This document shows positions 40,718 through 48,274 of a stretch of 48,274 nucleotides of DNA, piece after piece (the stretch's first letter is position 1; each line of letters begins with the position of its first letter). This stretch comes from Pseudomonadota bacterium (GTDB lineage: Bacteria > Pseudomonadota > Alphaproteobacteria > Rhizobiales > Hyphomicrobiaceae), in the NCBI GenBank assembly GCA_023405815.1, contig JAEXXM010000041.1:1-48274 (forward strand). The letters run 5' to 3'. The position numbers were made by a program, and so were the translations under genes. The notes under the pieces were generated by a model. It saw nothing but the letters and a program-made list of their open reading frames with translations. It was not told the DNA's origin and ran no database searches.

Positions 40718-42184
40718 ATGACGCTGTCGAGGATGCCGGAACCCGACCGGACCGTGCTCGACCGGAGCGATGCCATCATCAAGGATCTCGAGACGCTCAT
40801 CGGCGTCGATGGTGTCATCTCCGAAGAGGAGGGCCGGCGCGCGTTCGAAGCCGACGCGTTGACTGCTTATCGGCAGACGCCTCTTGCGGTCGTCCTGCCG
40901 CGCTCAACGGAGGATGTGGCTAAGATCCTCAAGTATTGCCACCAGGGCGGCATCAAGGTCGTGCCGCGCGGGGCCGGCACATCGCTGTGCGGCGGCGCGC
41001 TGCCCACAGCCGATTCCATCGTCATCGGAACATCGCGGATGAACCGCGTCCTCGATGCCGACTTCGTCAACCGGACGATCACGGTCGAATGCGGTATCAC
41101 CAACCTCGCCATTACGGACGCGGTGTCGGCGGAGGGATATTTCTACGCTCCAGACCCGTCGAGCCAGCTCGCCTGCACGATCGGCGGCAATCTCGCCATG
41201 AACTCGGGCGGCGCGCACTGCCTGAAGTACGGCGTGACGACGAACAACGTGCTCGGCCTCAAGATGGTGCTGATCGACGGCGAGATCGTCGAAATCGGAG
41301 GCCCGTACCCGGATGCCGAGGGATATGACTTCCTCGGCCTTATCGTCGGCTCGGAGGGGCAGTTCGGCATCGTGACCGAGGCGACGCTCAGGATCTTGCC
41401 GCGGGCAGAGACGGCGCGTCCGGTCATGCTCGGCTTCTCATCGTGCGAGGCGGCCGGCCAGTGCGTCGCGGCGATCATCGGATCGGGCATCATTCCGGTG
41501 GCCATCGAATATATGGACAAGCCGGCGATCGCGGTTGCCGAGGCCTACGCAAAGGCCGGATACCCGCTCGACGTCGAAGCGTTGCTGATCGTCGAGGTCG
41601 AGGGCTACGAGGAGGAGACGACGCGCCTTTTGCGCGACATCGTCGATATCGCGCGCTCGTACGACCCGACGGTCATCGAGGCGAGCACGTCGGCGGAGCA
41701 CAGCGCGCGCATCTGGAAGGGCCGCAAGGCGGCGTTCGGCGCCATGGGGCGCATCTCGGATTACTATTGCATGGACGGCACCATTCCGCTGGCGCGCCTG
41801 CCCGAGGTGCTCGCCCGCATCGCCCAGATCTGCGCCGAGCATCGCCTCAAGGTGGCGAACGTGTTCCACGCGGGCGACGGCAACCTGCACCCGCTCATCC
41901 TCTACAATGCCAACGATGCGGACGAAGCGCGCCGCGCGGAACTCGCCGGCGCTGAGATCTTGAAGCTTTGCGTTGCCGTTGGGGGCTGCCTCACCGGCGA
42001 GCACGGCGTCGGCATCGAGAAGCGGGACCTGATGGAGGCACAGTTCACGCCTTCCGATCTTGCCGTGCAGATGCGCATCAAGAGTGTGTTCGACCCCTAC
42101 TGGCAACTCAACCCCGGCAAGGTCTTCCCGCTGAGCGCGCTCGAAACCGGCGCCGAGCGCCCGGCGGCGGACCAGGCGGCCTGA
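40718..42184 (+). CDS. glcD: Glycolate oxidase FAD-linked subunit GlcD
   Basis: The 488-residue catalytic flavoprotein of glycolate oxidase, converting glycolate to glyoxylate and passing electrons to GlcF and the quinone pool. The FAD-binding type 4 (PCMH) domain spans about 45-225 (VVPRGAGTSLCGGALP, SSQLACTIGGNLAMNSGGAHCLKYG, GLIVGSEGQFGIVTEATLR). The C-terminal FAD-oxidase domain has NVFHAGDGNLHPLILY and GGCLTGEHGVGIEKRDLM, with the conserved His residues. ATG 40718 has GGAG 6 bp upstream; ATG 40697 in the same frame lacks one. First gene of glcDEF. Confidence 0.95.
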   Translation: MTLSRMPEPDRTVLDRSDAIIKDLETLIGVDGVISEEEGRRAFEADALTAYRQTPLAVVLPRSTEDVAKILKYCHQGGIKVVPRGAGTSLCGGALPTADSIVIGTSRMNRVLDADFVNRTITVECGITNLAITDAVSAEGYFYAPDPSSQLACTIGGNLAMNSGGAHCLKYGVTTNNVLGLKMVLIDGEIVEIGGPYPDAEGYDFLGLIVGSEGQFGIVTEATLRILPRAETARPVMLGFSSCEAAGQCVAAIIGSGIIPVAIEYMDKPAIAVAEAYAKAGYPLDVEALLIVEVEGYEEETTRLLRDIVDIARSYDPTVIEASTSAEHSARIWKGRKAAFGAMGRISDYYCMDGTIPLARLPEVLARIAQICAEHRLKVANVFHAGDGNLHPLILYNANDADEARRAELAGAEILKLCVAVGGCLTGEHGVGIEKRDLMEAQFTPSDLAVQMRIKSVFDPYWQLNPGKVFPLSALETGAERPAADQAA

Positions 42185-42194
42185 GGAGATAGAT

Positions 42195-43415
42195 TTGAGC
42201 GATTTGCAGCGCCCCGCGGCTGATTGGGAGCTCCAGTTCGTCATCGCCGGCTGCGCCGAAAAGCGCCTGCCGATCGAGATCATCGGCTCGGGCTCCAAGC
42301 GCGCCATCGGCCGTCCCGTCGACGGAACCGTGACGATCACCACTGCGTCGCTGCGCGGCATCTCGCTCTATGAGCCGAACGAGCTGGTGATGTCCGCGCG
42401 CGCCGGCACGCCGCTGTCGCACATCGAGGCCGAGCTCGCCGCGCGCGGGCAGATGCTGCCCTTCGAGCCGATCGATCTCGGCCCGGCAACGGGCGGTCCG
42501 CAGGGCGCCCAGACTATCGGCGCAGTGTTCGCCACCAACATGTCGGGTGCGCGGCGCGTGCTCCATGGCGCCGCCCGCGATCACCTGCTCGGGGTGAAGG
42601 GCGTCAACGGGCGCGCCGAGATGTTCCAGGCGGGCGGCCGCGTGATGAAGAACGTCACCGGCTATGACGTCGCGCGCGGGCTCTCGGGGAGCTGGGGCAC
42701 GCTCGCCGTCCTCACCGAGGTGACGTTCAAGGTCATTCCCTGGCCGGAGACGGCGGCGACCGTCATCTACCTCGGCCTGCCGGACAACCTCGCCATGGAG
42801 CTTCTGTCGGCGGCGATGGCGCTGCCGGTCGAGGTCTCTGGCGCCGTGCACCTGCAGGCATCGGTTGCCTCGCGCCTCAACCATCCGGGGCTCAAGACGC
42901 TGAACAAGTCGATCACGGCGCTGAGGCTGGAAAACTTCGCTACCGCCGTCACCGGACGCAAGCACCGGCTGAAGGAGGCGCTGAAGGTCTACGGCAAGGC
43001 GCTTGAGCTCGATCATCGCGAGACGCTGGACTTCTGGAGCGAGCTCAGGCGGCTGTCGGTCATGCCTCATCGGCAAACTCTGCTGTGGCGCATCTCGACC
43101 AAGCCGACGACGGCGGCGAAGCTCGTCGCCGCAATCAAGCGCTACATGCCGGCGGAAGCGTTCTACGACTGGGCCGGCTCGCTCATCTGGCTGGAGGTTC
43201 CGGCCGCGGCGGATGCGGGCACGGCGGAAATCCGCCGCACGACCGCCATCCACGGGGGTCACGCCATGCTCATTCGCGCCGAGCCGGCCGTGCGCTCGGC
43301 TGTCGAGGTGTTCCAGCCCTTGAGCCCGCCGCTCGAACGGCTTACGCGTGGGCTCAAAGCCGCCTTCGATCCGGCGGGGATTCTCAATCCCGGCCGGATG
43401 TACGCCAACCTGTGA
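42195..43415 (+). CDS. glcE: Glycolate oxidase FAD-binding subunit GlcE
   Basis: A 406-residue second FAD-binding subunit of glycolate oxidase. It has a PCMH-type fold: IEIIGSGSKRAIGRPVDG, ELVMSARAGTPLSHIEAELAARGQMLPFEP, GAQTIGAVFATNMSGARRVLHGAARDHLLGVKGVNG, GRVMKNVTGYDVARGLSGSWGTLAVLTEVTFKV. The C-terminus ends with the expected FDPAGILNPGRMY. Start TTG 42195 with GGAG about 6 bp upstream. It follows glcD by 10 bp. The gap to glcF, by contrast, is 181 bp and filled by palindromic elements. Confidence 0.95.
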   Translation: MSDLQRPAADWELQFVIAGCAEKRLPIEIIGSGSKRAIGRPVDGTVTITTASLRGISLYEPNELVMSARAGTPLSHIEAELAARGQMLPFEPIDLGPATGGPQGAQTIGAVFATNMSGARRVLHGAARDHLLGVKGVNGRAEMFQAGGRVMKNVTGYDVARGLSGSWGTLAVLTEVTFKVIPWPETAATVIYLGLPDNLAMELLSAAMALPVEVSGAVHLQASVASRLNHPGLKTLNKSITALRLENFATAVTGRKHRLKEALKVYGKALELDHRETLDFWSELRRLSVMPHRQTLLWRISTKPTTAAKLVAAIKRYMPAEAFYDWAGSLIWLEVPAAADAGTAEIRRTTAIHGGHAMLIRAEPAVRSAVEVFQPLSPPLERLTRGLKAAFDPAGILNPGRMYANL

Positions 43416-43426
43416 GGGCAAAAGGG

Positions 43427-43502
43427 CTAGTGTGATGATCGAGAAATTCGCCATCACGAGCGGCATGGGATCGAGCGAATTTCTCGATCTGAATCACACT
43501 AG
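43427..43502. repeat. Palindromic element A between glcE and glcF
   Basis: A 76-bp imperfect palindrome. The left arm (43427-43451) and right arm (43475-43502) are inverted copies apart from a 3-base bulge, and the element begins CTAGTGTGA and ends TCACACTAG. The arms carry GATCGAGAAATTCGC, and the loop is about 23 nt. It ends 13 bp before element B. Confidence 0.85.
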
Positions 43503-43515
43503 CAGAGCTATGATT

Positions 43516-43593
43516 CTAGTGTCCCTTTTGATTCCGAGGTTCGCTCGGGACGCTAGCATCGAGTCCTGGGGAACTTCGGAATCGGGACACTAG
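43516..43593. repeat. Palindromic element B between glcE and glcF
   Basis: A 78-bp imperfect palindrome starting CTAGTGTCCC and ending GGGACACTAG. Its arms (about 43516-43542 and 43571-43593) pair with a 4-base bulge through GATTCCGAGGTTC against GAACTTCGGAATC. The arm sequence differs from element A, but the outer CTAGTGT/ACACTAG ends are the same. Its right end is 3 bp before the glcF start codon. Confidence 0.85.
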
Positions 43594-43596
43594 CCG

Positions 43597-44964
43597 ATGC
43601 AGACCAACTTTACGCCCGAGCAACTGAGCAACGCGCGGGTCGCGGAAGCCGACGCGATCCTGCGCCGCTGCGTGCATTGCGGGCTGTGCACGGCGACGTG
43701 CCCGACCTACGTGCTGCTCGGAGACGAGCGCGACAGTCCGCGCGGGCGCATCTACCTCATCAAAGACATGCTGGAGGACAACGCGCCGGCCAGCCCCGAG
43801 GTGCAGCTCCATCTCGACCGCTGCCTGTCGTGCCTTTCGTGCATGTCCACGTGTCCGAGCGGCGTCGACTACATGCACCTCATCGACCTCGCACGCAGCT
43901 ACGTGGAGCAGACAGCGCCGCGCCCGTTCAAGGAGCGCTTCGTGCGCGGCCTGTTAGCGCGCGTGCTGCCCTATCCCGAGCGCTTCCGCCTGGCCGTGCG
44001 CCTCGCCCCGCTGGGGCGCCCGTGGCTCAAGTTGCTGCGGCGCATGAACCTCAAGCAGATCGCGGCGATGATCGAGTTGGCGCCGGCCGTGCTGCCGCCG
44101 TCGCCAAAGTTCGAGGGCCCGGGCGTCGCGGCGACCGAGGACGAGCGCCGCGCGCGGGTCATCATGCTGGCCGGCTGCGCACAGCAAGTGCTGCGGCCGG
44201 GCATCAACGATTCAACGATCCGCCTGCTGGCGCGGCGCGGCGTCGACGTCATCGTCTCGGCGGGGTCGGGGTGCTGCGGTGCGCTCACCTATCACCTGGG
44301 CGATGAAGCCTCCGCCATCGCATTCGCCAAGCGCAACGTCGATGCCTGGTCGAAGGAGCTGGCGAAAGGGCCGGTCGACGCCATCATATCGAACGCGTCG
44401 GGCTGCGGCACGACGGTGAAGGACTACGGGCATCTGTTGAAGCGCGAGCCGGAATATGCGGCGCGCGCAGCGCGCATCTCGGCGCTCGCGCGCGACGTCT
44501 CCGAGTTCCTCGGCGAATACGAGCTGGGCCCCCCCAAGCGCTGGTCGTCGCTGCGCGTCGCCTACCACCCGGCCTGCTCGCTGCAGCACGGCCAGCGCGT
44601 CAAGGAGCAGCCGCGCGACCTGCTCTCCAAGGCGGGTTACACGGTGGTCGACATCCCGGAATCGCACATCTGCTGCGGCTCGGCCGGAACCTACAACATC
44701 ATGCAGCCGGAGATCGCCGGCGAATTGCGCGACCGCAAGGCGAAGAACATCAAGCGCGTGAAGCCGGACCTTGTCGCGGCCGGAAACATCGGCTGCATCA
44801 CCCAAATCACTGGGCAGGTCGACGTGCCGGTGGTGCATACGGTCGAGCTGCTCGACTGGGCGTACGGCGGCCCCGTGCCGCGCGGCCTCGAGTCGCTGTC
44901 GCGATTTGTCTCGAACGTGCCGGAACCCAAGCAACGGCGTGCAGAAGACTTCATCCACGCTTGA
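43597..44964 (+). CDS. glcF: Glycolate oxidase iron-sulfur subunit GlcF
   Basis: A 455-residue electron-transfer subunit. Two 4Fe-4S ferredoxin motifs are near residues 25-36 (CVHCGLCTATCP) and 77-88 (CLSCLSCMSTCP). Two CCG domains follow, with SGCCGALTYHLGD and ESHICCGSAGTYNI. It links GlcD/E to the respiratory chain at the membrane. The start at ATG 43597 is set by similarity to the family N-terminus. It has no good Shine-Dalgarno because the upstream bases are the end of a palindromic element. Confidence 0.95.
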   Translation: MQTNFTPEQLSNARVAEADAILRRCVHCGLCTATCPTYVLLGDERDSPRGRIYLIKDMLEDNAPASPEVQLHLDRCLSCLSCMSTCPSGVDYMHLIDLARSYVEQTAPRPFKERFVRGLLARVLPYPERFRLAVRLAPLGRPWLKLLRRMNLKQIAAMIELAPAVLPPSPKFEGPGVAATEDERRARVIMLAGCAQQVLRPGINDSTIRLLARRGVDVIVSAGSGCCGALTYHLGDEASAIAFAKRNVDAWSKELAKGPVDAIISNASGCGTTVKDYGHLLKREPEYAARAARISALARDVSEFLGEYELGPPKRWSSLRVAYHPACSLQHGQRVKEQPRDLLSKAGYTVVDIPESHICCGSAGTYNIMQPEIAGELRDRKAKNIKRVKPDLVAAGNIGCITQITGQVDVPVVHTVELLDWAYGGPVPRGLESLSRFVSNVPEPKQRRAEDFIHA

Positions 44965-44998
44965 GCTGATTTAACGAATTTCGTCTAATTGGCTCTCG

Positions 44999-45823
44999 AT
45001 GTCCTCACTCCACTTCCCAGCGATCAAGGCCGACTCGCGCCACCGGGCGGGCCCGTTCGATATCATCGGCGACGTGCACGGGTGCGTCGACGAGCTCGTC
45101 ACGCTGCTGCGCGCGCTCGGCTATGGCGTGCGCCTCGAGGGCGCGGGCGATGATCGGCGCGCCATCACCAGCGCTCCCGACGGGCGCCGTGCGTTCTTCG
45201 TCGGCGATCTGGTCGACCGCGGCCCGAACTCGCCCGACGTTCTGCGCATCGTCATGGACATGGCTACGGCCGGGCAGGCGCATGTCGTCGCCGGCAATCA
45301 CGACGACAAGCTGCTGCGCTGGCTCAAAGGGCACAAGGTCAAGATCGGCGGCGGGCTGGAACGCACCATTGCGCAGCTCGACGGCGAGGGCGAGGCGATC
45401 ACGGCGCGCGCGATTGCTTTTCTCAGCCAGTTGCCGAGCCACTCGTGGGTCGACGGGGGCCACCTCGCCGTCGCACATGCGGGCATCCGCGAGAGCATGC
45501 TCGGCCGGACGTTCCCGCGCGCGCACGAGTTCGGGCTCTACGGCGACACCTCGGGGCGAATGAGCGCAGATGGGCTACCCGAGCGCTTCAACTGGGCCGC
45601 CGACTACCGGGGCAGCACCGCCATCGTCTACGGGCATACGCCTGTCGCCGAAGCCGAGTGGCAGAACAATACGCTGTGCATCGACACCGGCTGCGTGTTC
45701 GGCGGCAAGCTGACGGCGCTGCGCTGGCCGGAGCGCGAGATCGTCGCCGTTCCGGCGCGCCAGGCCTATGCCGAGCTGAAGCGCCCGTTCGGCCACCCAC
45801 CGGATCGGCCGGCGGGACGGTAG
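44999..45823 (+). CDS. Metallophosphoesterase, stand-alone Pnkp-type phosphatase domain
   Basis: A 274-residue calcineurin-like phosphoesterase. Metal-site motifs are GDVHG (24-28), GDLVDRG (69-75) and GNHDDK (99-104), then LAVAHAG and VYGHTPVAE. The remaining sequence (NWAADYRGSTAIVYGHTPVAE, NNTLCIDTGCVFGGKLTALRWPE) closely recalls the central phosphatase domain of bacterial Pnkp, the RNA-repair polynucleotide kinase-phosphatase. The kinase and ligase domains of Pnkp are absent, and no hen1 gene is nearby. 2',3'-phosphate removal from RNA or a different phosphatase role are both possible; the PrpE-like Ap4A hydrolases are a more distant alternative. It lies 34 bp after glcF. Confidence 0.85.
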   Translation: MSSLHFPAIKADSRHRAGPFDIIGDVHGCVDELVTLLRALGYGVRLEGAGDDRRAITSAPDGRRAFFVGDLVDRGPNSPDVLRIVMDMATAGQAHVVAGNHDDKLLRWLKGHKVKIGGGLERTIAQLDGEGEAITARAIAFLSQLPSHSWVDGGHLAVAHAGIRESMLGRTFPRAHEFGLYGDTSGRMSADGLPERFNWAADYRGSTAIVYGHTPVAEAEWQNNTLCIDTGCVFGGKLTALRWPEREIVAVPARQAYAELKRPFGHPPDRPAGR

Positions 45824-45851
45824 GCAATGGGAATGGGCGGTAGAATTCCTC

Positions 45852-45994
45852 TGTCATCCCGGAAGCCGCGAGCAGAGCGAGCGGCTATCCGGGACCCAGC
45901 GCGAAACGTGGCGTAGCCTCATCATGCTGGGCTACGCGCTTTTCTCCTGGTCCCGGCTCGGCGCTCGGCTACGCCTTGCTTGGCCGGGATGACA
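45852..45994. repeat. Interspersed palindromic repeat, copy 2
   Basis: A 143-bp element bounded by TGTCATCCCGG and CCGGGATGACA, a perfect 11-bp inverted repeat. A 5' hairpin (CCCGGAAGCCGC/GCGGCTATCCGGG) and a central ACCCAGC/GCTGGG pairing make the whole unit foldable. The first ~50 bp match copy 1 (15503-15643) with only a few differences, while the middles have diverged. It lies between the phosphatase gene and hisS and has no coding capacity. Confidence 0.85.
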
Positions 45995-46007
45995 CTATTG
46001 CTTGCGG

Positions 46008-46035
46008 TTGCTCGAATACAGCAATCCGCTATAAC
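46008..46035 (+). promoter_or_regulatory. Candidate promoter for hisS, possibly giving a leaderless mRNA
   Basis: TTGCTC (46008-46013) and TATAAC (46030-46035) are 16 bp apart. A start about 7 bp after the -10 box would fall at about 46042, only 3 bp before the hisS ATG, and no Shine-Dalgarno precedes that ATG. Confidence 0.4.
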
Positions 46036-46044
46036 CCGGCGCCC

Positions 46045-47526
46045 ATGAGCAAGCAGAATAAAGATGTGCGGCCGAAGCCGCGCCTGCCGCGCGGTCTGCG
46101 CGACATCGAAGCCGCCGAGCTGCGCCAGCAGCAGGCGATGCTGGGGAAAATCCGCGAGGTCTACGAGCGCTACGGCTTCGAGCCCTTGGAGACGCCAGCG
46201 TTCGAATACACCGACGCGCTCGGCAAGTTCCTGCCCGACCAGGACCGCCCCAACGAGGGCGTGTTCTCGCTGCAGGACGAGGACGAGCAATGGATGAGCC
46301 TGCGCTACGACCTGACGGCGCCGCTCGCGCGCTACGTGGCGCAGAACTTCCAGTTCCTGGCCAAGCCTTTCCGGCGATATGCGGTCGGCAACGTGTTCCG
46401 CAACGAGAAGCCGGGGCCGGGGCGCTTCCGCCAGTTCATGCAGTTCGACGCCGACACGGTGGGCGCGGAGAGCGTTGCTGCCGACGCGGAGATGTGCATG
46501 CTCGCCGCCGACACGCTGGAGGCGCTCGGCATCAAGCGCGGCGACTACGTGATCAAGGTGTCGAACCGGAAGATTCTCGACGGCCTGCGCGAGGTCGTGG
46601 GCCTCAGCGGCGAACAGCACGACGGCAAATGGCTTGTCGCCATGCGCGCGCTGGACAAGCTCGATCGACTTGGTCCCGGCGGGGTGCGCGAATTGCTCGG
46701 CAAGGGGCGCAAGGACGAAAGCGGTGACTTCACCAGCGGCGCAGAACTCGATGGTGCAGCTGTCGAGACTATCATGAGTGTGTTCGAGGCCGCGACGGGC
46801 GACAAACTCGCGCGGCTCGACAAGGTGAAACAGAGCGCAGCCGGCGAAGCGGGGCGCGCCGAGCTGGAACAGATTTCTGAACTCGTGCGCGGAGGCGGTT
46901 ACGGGCCAGACCGGATCGTGATCGATCCCTCAGTCGTGCGGGGGCTCGAGTATTACACTGGTCCGGTGTTCGAAGCCGAGCTGACGTTCGAGGTGAAGGA
47001 CGAGAAGGGCAATCCTGTCCGCTTCGGATCGGTCGGCGGCGGCGGTCGCTACGACGATCTCGTCGCGCGCTTCACCGGCCAGAAGGTGCCGGCGACGGGG
47101 TTCTCCATCGGCGTGTCGCGGCTGCAGGCGGCGCTCAACGCGCTTCACAAGGATAAGCCGCAGGCTCCCGACGGCCCCGTCATCGTCACGGTGATGGAGA
47201 AGGAGCGCCTGGCCGACTACCAGAAGCTCGTGCAGGAGCTGCGAGCGGCGGGCATCCGCGCCGAGCTCTATCTCGGCAACCCGAAGAAGTTCGGCAAGCA
47301 GCTCGAGTACGCGGACAAGCGCAACGCGCCGTGCGTCGTCATCCAGGGCTCGGACGAGCACGCGGCCGGCCAGGTGACGCTGAAAGACTTGGTCGAGGGC
47401 GCCAAGGCGGCCGAAGCGATCAAGAACCACGAGGAGTGGAAGGAGCAGCGGCCGGCGCAGGTGACCGTCGCTGCCGCCGACCTTGTCGCGGAAGTGAAGA
47501 AAATCCTCGCGCGCCACGCCGGCTAA
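46045..47526 (+). CDS. hisS: Histidine-tRNA ligase
   Basis: A 493-residue class II aminoacyl-tRNA synthetase that charges tRNA-His. It has motif 1 region PRLPRGLRDIEA and motif 2 (FRRYAVGNVFRNEKPGPGRFRQFMQFDAD). The histidine-A loop RGLEYYTGPVFEAEL and motif 3 (GFSIGVSRLQAAL) are followed by a C-terminal anticodon-binding domain (about 395-490). About 100 extra residues between motif 2 and the His-A loop (DKLDRLGPGGVRELLGKGRKDESG...) make it longer than the E. coli enzyme. This long form with an RRYAVGNVFRNE motif 2 is seen in alphaproteobacteria. Start ATG 46045. Confidence 0.95.
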   Translation: MSKQNKDVRPKPRLPRGLRDIEAAELRQQQAMLGKIREVYERYGFEPLETPAFEYTDALGKFLPDQDRPNEGVFSLQDEDEQWMSLRYDLTAPLARYVAQNFQFLAKPFRRYAVGNVFRNEKPGPGRFRQFMQFDADTVGAESVAADAEMCMLAADTLEALGIKRGDYVIKVSNRKILDGLREVVGLSGEQHDGKWLVAMRALDKLDRLGPGGVRELLGKGRKDESGDFTSGAELDGAAVETIMSVFEAATGDKLARLDKVKQSAAGEAGRAELEQISELVRGGGYGPDRIVIDPSVVRGLEYYTGPVFEAELTFEVKDEKGNPVRFGSVGGGGRYDDLVARFTGQKVPATGFSIGVSRLQAALNALHKDKPQAPDGPVIVTVMEKERLADYQKLVQELRAAGIRAELYLGNPKKFGKQLEYADKRNAPCVVIQGSDEHAAGQVTLKDLVEGAKAAEAIKNHEEWKEQRPAQVTVAAADLVAEVKKILARHAG

Positions 47527-47621
47527 GCCGCTTGCGACCGTCGTCCGGGTGGGCCGCCACATTTGCTCCCACCTCGGGCGGCAGCTAGGGTTCCGGAAGC
47601 GCCCAGCGAGACGACAGGGAC

Positions 47622-48274
47622 ATGCAGGCCACTCCGACAACCGCCCAGCAATCCGGCAGGGTTGCAGATGCGCCGCCCGACAATTGGGTCGACCGCTTCG
47701 CGCCCGAGCCCATGCGCCCGTACCTGCGCCTCGCCCGCCTCGACCGGCCGATCGGCTTCTGGCTGCTCCTGCTGCCCTGCTGGTGGTCGGTGGGCCTCGC
47801 CGACGTTACGCTGAACCAGCCCTATCCAAACCCCTGGCTGCTCACGCTGTTCGCCCTCGGCGCGCTCGCCATGCGGGCCGCCGGCTGCGCCTATAACGAC
47901 TACATCGACCGCGACTACGACGCCCAGCTTGCGCGCACCGCAAGCCGGCCCATCCCTTCAGGCCAGGTCACCCCGGCCGAGGCTCTCGCCTTCGCGGCCG
48001 TCTGCGCGCTGTGCGGGGCGCTCGTGCTGGTGCAGTTCAACGCCTTCACCATCAAGCTCGGCCTCGCCTCGCTGTTCCTCGTCGCGCTCTACCCGTTCAT
48101 GAAGCGCTTCACGAACTGGCCACAGCTGATCTTAGGTCTGGCATTCAACTGGGGGGCGCTGGTTGGCTGGAGCGCGGTGATGGGCTCGATAGGGCTGCCG
48201 GCGCTGCTGCTCTACGCCGGCTCGGTCATGTGGACGATCGGCTACGACACGATTTATGCGCATCAGGACCGCGA
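47622..48274 (+). CDS. ubiA: 4-hydroxybenzoate polyprenyltransferase, N-terminal part (cut by window edge)
   Basis: Membrane enzyme that attaches the polyprenyl tail to 4-hydroxybenzoate in ubiquinone synthesis. About 217 residues are visible before the right edge. They include a polar leader, the first helix (RPIGFWLLLLPCWWSVGLA), the first Asp-rich prenyl-diphosphate motif NDYIDRDYDAQLARTASRP (about 91-109) and the start of the second (YDTIYAHQDRD) at the edge. Several hydrophobic helices lie between. ATG 47622 is preceded by AGGGAC. It begins 95 bp after hisS. Confidence 0.95.
   Translation, partial: MQATPTTAQQSGRVADAPPDNWVDRFAPEPMRPYLRLARLDRPIGFWLLLLPCWWSVGLADVTLNQPYPNPWLLTLFALGALAMRAAGCAYNDYIDRDYDAQLARTASRPIPSGQVTPAEALAFAAVCALCGALVLVQFNAFTIKLGLASLFLVALYPFMKRFTNWPQLILGLAFNWGALVGWSAVMGSIGLPALLLYAGSVMWTIGYDTIYAHQDR

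Noticed and set aside
42108..43466. 452-codon minus-strand open frame opposite glcE
   Set aside because: Arg/His-rich antisense translation; glcE in the other strand is unmistakable.
43348..43593. 81-codon open frame spanning the glcE end and the palindromic elements
   Set aside because: It is created by the palindromes, ends in element B and overlaps glcE; a protein-coding role has no support.
43427..43593. CRISPR array or IS element between glcE and glcF
   Set aside because: There are only two unlike palindromes, no direct repeat-spacer series and no transposase.

Overview
This GC-rich window reads as a chromosomal segment of an alphaproteobacterium, most likely of the order Hyphomicrobiales (Rhizobiales). 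The basis is the ffs-dnaX pair, the two-binding-protein yejA1A2BEF layout, the Caulobacter/rhizobial-type cpa/Tad pilus cluster, a membrane-anchored CycM-like cytochrome c and a plant-type glutamate-cysteine ligase. No 16S rRNA gene is present, so genus cannot be named. I see no tRNA, CRISPR array, prophage or transposase gene.

Layout. 1-6131: dnaX (5' part only) preceded by the SRP RNA gene; a secreted alpha/beta hydrolase (DUF900 type); then on the minus strand kdsB, pheA and an SDR oxidoreductase, with divergent cycM. 6243-14745: a peptide ABC importer operon (two tandem binding proteins, two permeases, a double ATPase) ending in a glutathione S-transferase. 14825-18787: an unknown protein, a non-coding stretch with a palindromic repeat, a coupled pepA-like peptidase and NlpC/P60 hydrolase, and a second GST. 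18919-31627: a Tad pilus locus. tadD reads rightward at its left edge, flp-cpaA-B-C-D-E-cpaF-tadB-tadC reads leftward, and a secretin-N-domain protein plus two TadE-like pseudopilins read rightward. The two arms diverge from an AT-rich, probably regulatory region (29332-29808). 31790-38943: TetR regulator, membrane hydrolase (DUF457), CDF metal exporter, CapA-like protein, rsmE, a small secreted protein, gshA and a very small six-cysteine protein. 38997-44964: cytochrome c and LysR regulator, divergent from glcD-glcE-glcF (glycolate oxidase). 44999-48274: a stand-alone Pnkp-type phosphatase, a second copy of the palindromic repeat, hisS and the start of ubiA.

Most of the window is ordinary core and niche-adaptation gene content. 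I found no convincing new multi-gene system. The observations most worth following are: a 72-residue exported protein with a mirror-symmetric cysteine pattern (CX3CX6CX9CX6CX3C, 38725-38943); a free-standing homologue of the Pnkp RNA-repair phosphatase domain (44999-45823); two different palindromic elements sharing CTAGTGT/ACACTAG ends side by side between glcE and glcF (43427-43593); and a ~142-bp interspersed palindromic repeat in two copies about 30 kb apart. All functions are inferred from reading translations and motifs by eye; no database search was run.
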